Positions 62,437 through 64,000 of a DNA stretch of 64,000 bases are shown one piece after another. The notes under the pieces were generated by a model, which saw only the letters and a program-made list of their open reading frames with translations, was not told the DNA's origin and searched no databases. Within the stretch, counting starts at the first letter, position 1, and each line of letters opens with the position of its first letter. Made by a program: the position numbers and the translations under genes. This DNA is from Stenotrophomonas sp. ESTM1D_MKCIP4_1 (lineage in GTDB: Bacteria > Pseudomonadota > Gammaproteobacteria > Xanthomonadales > Xanthomonadaceae), in contig NZ_CP026004.1 of NCBI RefSeq assembly GCF_003086895.1, positions 4,174,684 to 4,238,683 on the forward strand, given 5' to 3'.

Positions 62437-63626
62437 GCCCACGCGTTTTCTGGTCGCTGCTGCTGGGCCTGCTGGTGCTGCTGGGCGTGCCGCTGGCCGT
62501 ACTGTTCCTGCGCACGCACGAGAAGGTGACCGAAACCATCGTGCTGCCGCCACGGGGCGAAGCGGCCTACAACCCGCTGTACGTGCTGGGGCAGGCGCTG
62601 CGCGCCGACGGCATCGAGGTGCAGTCCCTGCAGCGCCTGCAGCTGGCGAAGATGGCGCTGGGCGACACCGATACCGTGGTGCTGCTGCAGGACACCCGGG
62701 AAATGCCGCCCGGCACCGCGCAGGCGCTGCTGGACTGGGTGGGGCGTGGCGGCCATCTGCTGCTGCGCACGCAGCCGCCGGGCGAGGACAAGGCCAGCAC
62801 CACCCAAGGGCCTCTGCTGGACCGCATCGGCGTGGAAAGCCTGTTCCATGGCCAGCACTGCCAGCCCTTCCACGTGGTGGACGATCCCCACCACGTGGAG
62901 TTCTGCAACGGCCGCCGCTTCAGCCTCGGTTTCACCGCCAATTCCAAGGCCGAGCGCCGTTGGGGCAATGAGGAGGGCCTGGCGTTCGCCCGCCTGCGCC
63001 ACGGCCAGGGCCGCATCGATGTGCTGGCGGACATGGAGTTCATGCGCGGTGCTGGCCCCACCACGCCGCCGCGCAAACGCGCGACAGCCACGAAGGACGC
63101 ACCGCAGCGCGATGGCCTGCATGATCTTTCCCACCGCGACCTGACCCGCTACCTGCTGGACCCCAACTACGGGCGCGGCACCGTCTGGCTGGTCTATGGC
63201 AGTCGCCCGCCCACACTGCTGGCGCGCATCGTGCTGCAGGGCTGGCCGGTGTGGATACCGCTGCTGCTGGCCCTGCTGGGCTGGCTGTGGGCGCGTGCGC
63301 AGCGCCTGGGCAGCGTGCTGCCCTCGCCGGTCGTCGAGCGCCGCTCGCTGCTGGAACACGTGCGCGCCAGTGGCGAACTGCTGCTTCGCTTCGGCCATGG
63401 CGCGCAGCTGTACAACGCCGTGCAGGCGCTGTTCCTGCATCGCCTGCGCCTGCGCGCTCCGGTGGCGGCCGCGCTGGACGGCGCTGCCCGTGACCAGGCC
63501 ATCGCCGATGTGCTGCAGTGGCCCGCCAGCCGCGTGGCCACCGCCCTGACCGTTCCTTCGCCGCACGATTCCTCCGCCCTGCGCGAGCGCATCCGCTTGC
63601 TGCTCCAGATGAGATCCCTGCTATGA
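62433..63626 (+). CDS. DUF4350-domain membrane-anchored protein
   Basis: 397 residues; ATG overlaps the previous stop (ATGA). One N-terminal helix (VFWSLLLGLLVLLGVPLAVLF), an extracytoplasmic region with AYNPLYVLGQALRADGI and DWVGRGGHLLLRT of the DUF4350 domain, a second helix (GWPVWIPLLLALLGWLWARAQ) and a cytoplasmic tail (SLLEHVRASGELLLRFGHG). Such proteins belong to MoxR-linked operons. Function unknown. Confidence 0.85.
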   Translation: MSPRVFWSLLLGLLVLLGVPLAVLFLRTHEKVTETIVLPPRGEAAYNPLYVLGQALRADGIEVQSLQRLQLAKMALGDTDTVVLLQDTREMPPGTAQALLDWVGRGGHLLLRTQPPGEDKASTTQGPLLDRIGVESLFHGQHCQPFHVVDDPHHVEFCNGRRFSLGFTANSKAERRWGNEEGLAFARLRHGQGRIDVLADMEFMRGAGPTTPPRKRATATKDAPQRDGLHDLSHRDLTRYLLDPNYGRGTVWLVYGSRPPTLLARIVLQGWPVWIPLLLALLGWLWARAQRLGSVLPSPVVERRSLLEHVRASGELLLRFGHGAQLYNAVQALFLHRLRLRAPVAAALDGAARDQAIADVLQWPASRVATALTVPSPHDSSALRERIRLLLQMRSLL

Positions 63627-64000
63627 CCGATGCCCCTGAGCTTCCGGCGGCCGCTGCCGCCCGCCTGATCGAACGCGTCGATGCCATCCGCGATGCCGTC
63701 GGCCGTGCCTTCATCGGCCAGGCCGACGTGCTCGACCAGATCCTGGTGGCCCTGCTGGCAGGCGGCCACGTGCTCATCGAAGGCGTACCCGGGCTGGGCA
63801 AGACCCTGCTGGTGCGCGCCCTGGCGCAGGCGATGGAACTGGACTACGGGCGCGTGCAGTTCACCCCCGACCTGATGCCCAGCGACGTCAGCGGCCACGC
63901 CGTGTACGACCCCAAGAGCGAGAGCTTCAAGATCCGTCGCGGCCCGGTGTTCACCAACCTGCTGCTGGCCGATGAGATCAACCGCGCCCCGGCCAAGACC
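63623..64000 (+). CDS. MoxR-family AAA+ ATPase, N-terminal part (runs off the right edge)
   Basis: About 126 residues visible from ATG 63623, overlapping the DUF4350 stop (ATGA). Walker A HVLIEGVPGLGKTLLVRALA, then RVQFTPDLMPSDVSGHAVYD and the Walker B/sensor stretch VFTNLLLADEINRAPAKT are typical of MoxR. These chaperone-like ATPases often pair with DUF58/VWA proteins, probably the next genes outside the window. Confidence 0.95.
   Translation, partial: MTDAPELPAAAAARLIERVDAIRDAVGRAFIGQADVLDQILVALLAGGHVLIEGVPGLGKTLLVRALAQAMELDYGRVQFTPDLMPSDVSGHAVYDPKSESFKIRRGPVFTNLLLADEINRAPAKT

Overview
The window looks like a chromosomal segment of a Stenotrophomonas species of the S. maltophilia complex (Xanthomonadaceae). 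Evidence: high-GC coding DNA, TonB-dependent receptors and gene content typical of the family, and many short palindromes starting with GTAG of the SMAG type known from S. maltophilia (cores GTCGAGC/GCTCGAC, GTAGATCCACGCC, GTAGTGCCGGCCGC, GTCGACTGT). These elements fill many intergenic spaces.

Layout. 1-12.9 kb is ordinary core/accessory DNA: a truncated TonB-dependent receptor, a glyoxalase-fold protein, an acuR-acuI acrylyl-CoA reductase pair, a TPM-domain membrane protein, an M3 metallopeptidase, a YiiX-type hydrolase, a tiny Gln-rich protein, an acyl-CoA synthetase facing a short-chain fatty acid transporter (atoE), and ubiA. 12.95-26.15 kb is an exopolysaccharide/capsule cassette: a Wzc-type tyrosine kinase, then divergently a tightly coupled run of ugd, a beta-propeller protein, flippase, pyruvyltransferase-like protein, polymerase, GT2, acyltransferase and an Alg14/Alg13-like split glycosyltransferase, and finally an alginate-lyase-like protein. 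From about 13.9 kb (inside wzc) to the tRNA-Arg(CCG) at 26.4 kb the DNA is clearly AT-richer than its surroundings, which suggests a horizontally exchanged cassette.

27.8-43.3 kb is a divergent N-acetylgalactosamine/mucin-glycan locus. On the minus strand lie a GH31-type glycosidase, a TonB-dependent receptor and a GH109-type enzyme. On the plus strand lie agaS, a ROK kinase, an agaZ/gatZ-like gene, an agaR-like DeoR repressor, an N-acetylhexosamine-6-phosphate deacetylase and an MFS sugar transporter with a large extra loop. Both arms start from one 300-bp control region carrying at least seven CTTTC/GAAAG boxes around two TTGACA hexamers. The model is: outer-membrane uptake, periplasmic release of GalNAc, inner-membrane uptake, phosphorylation, deacetylation, deamination/isomerisation to tagatose-6-phosphate, and entry into lower metabolism.

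43.4-48.5 kb holds small and housekeeping genes (HdeD-like protein with a coupled micro-lipoprotein, comF, 3-methyladenine glycosylase, LysR-SDR pair, CbrC). 48.65-53.5 kb is a biotin cluster (bioB, bioF, bioH, a non-canonical SDR, bioC) preceded by a BirA-like operator. 53.6-64 kb carries a YdcF-like protein, a Thr/Ser dehydratase-like enzyme, a Gly/Tyr-rich lipoprotein, a possible small RNA, mnmG, a gamma-carbonic anhydrase-like protein, and the start of an RDD-SpoIIM-DUF4129-DUF4350-MoxR membrane operon that runs off the right edge.

All functional assignments come from reading motifs and gene context; no database search was run.
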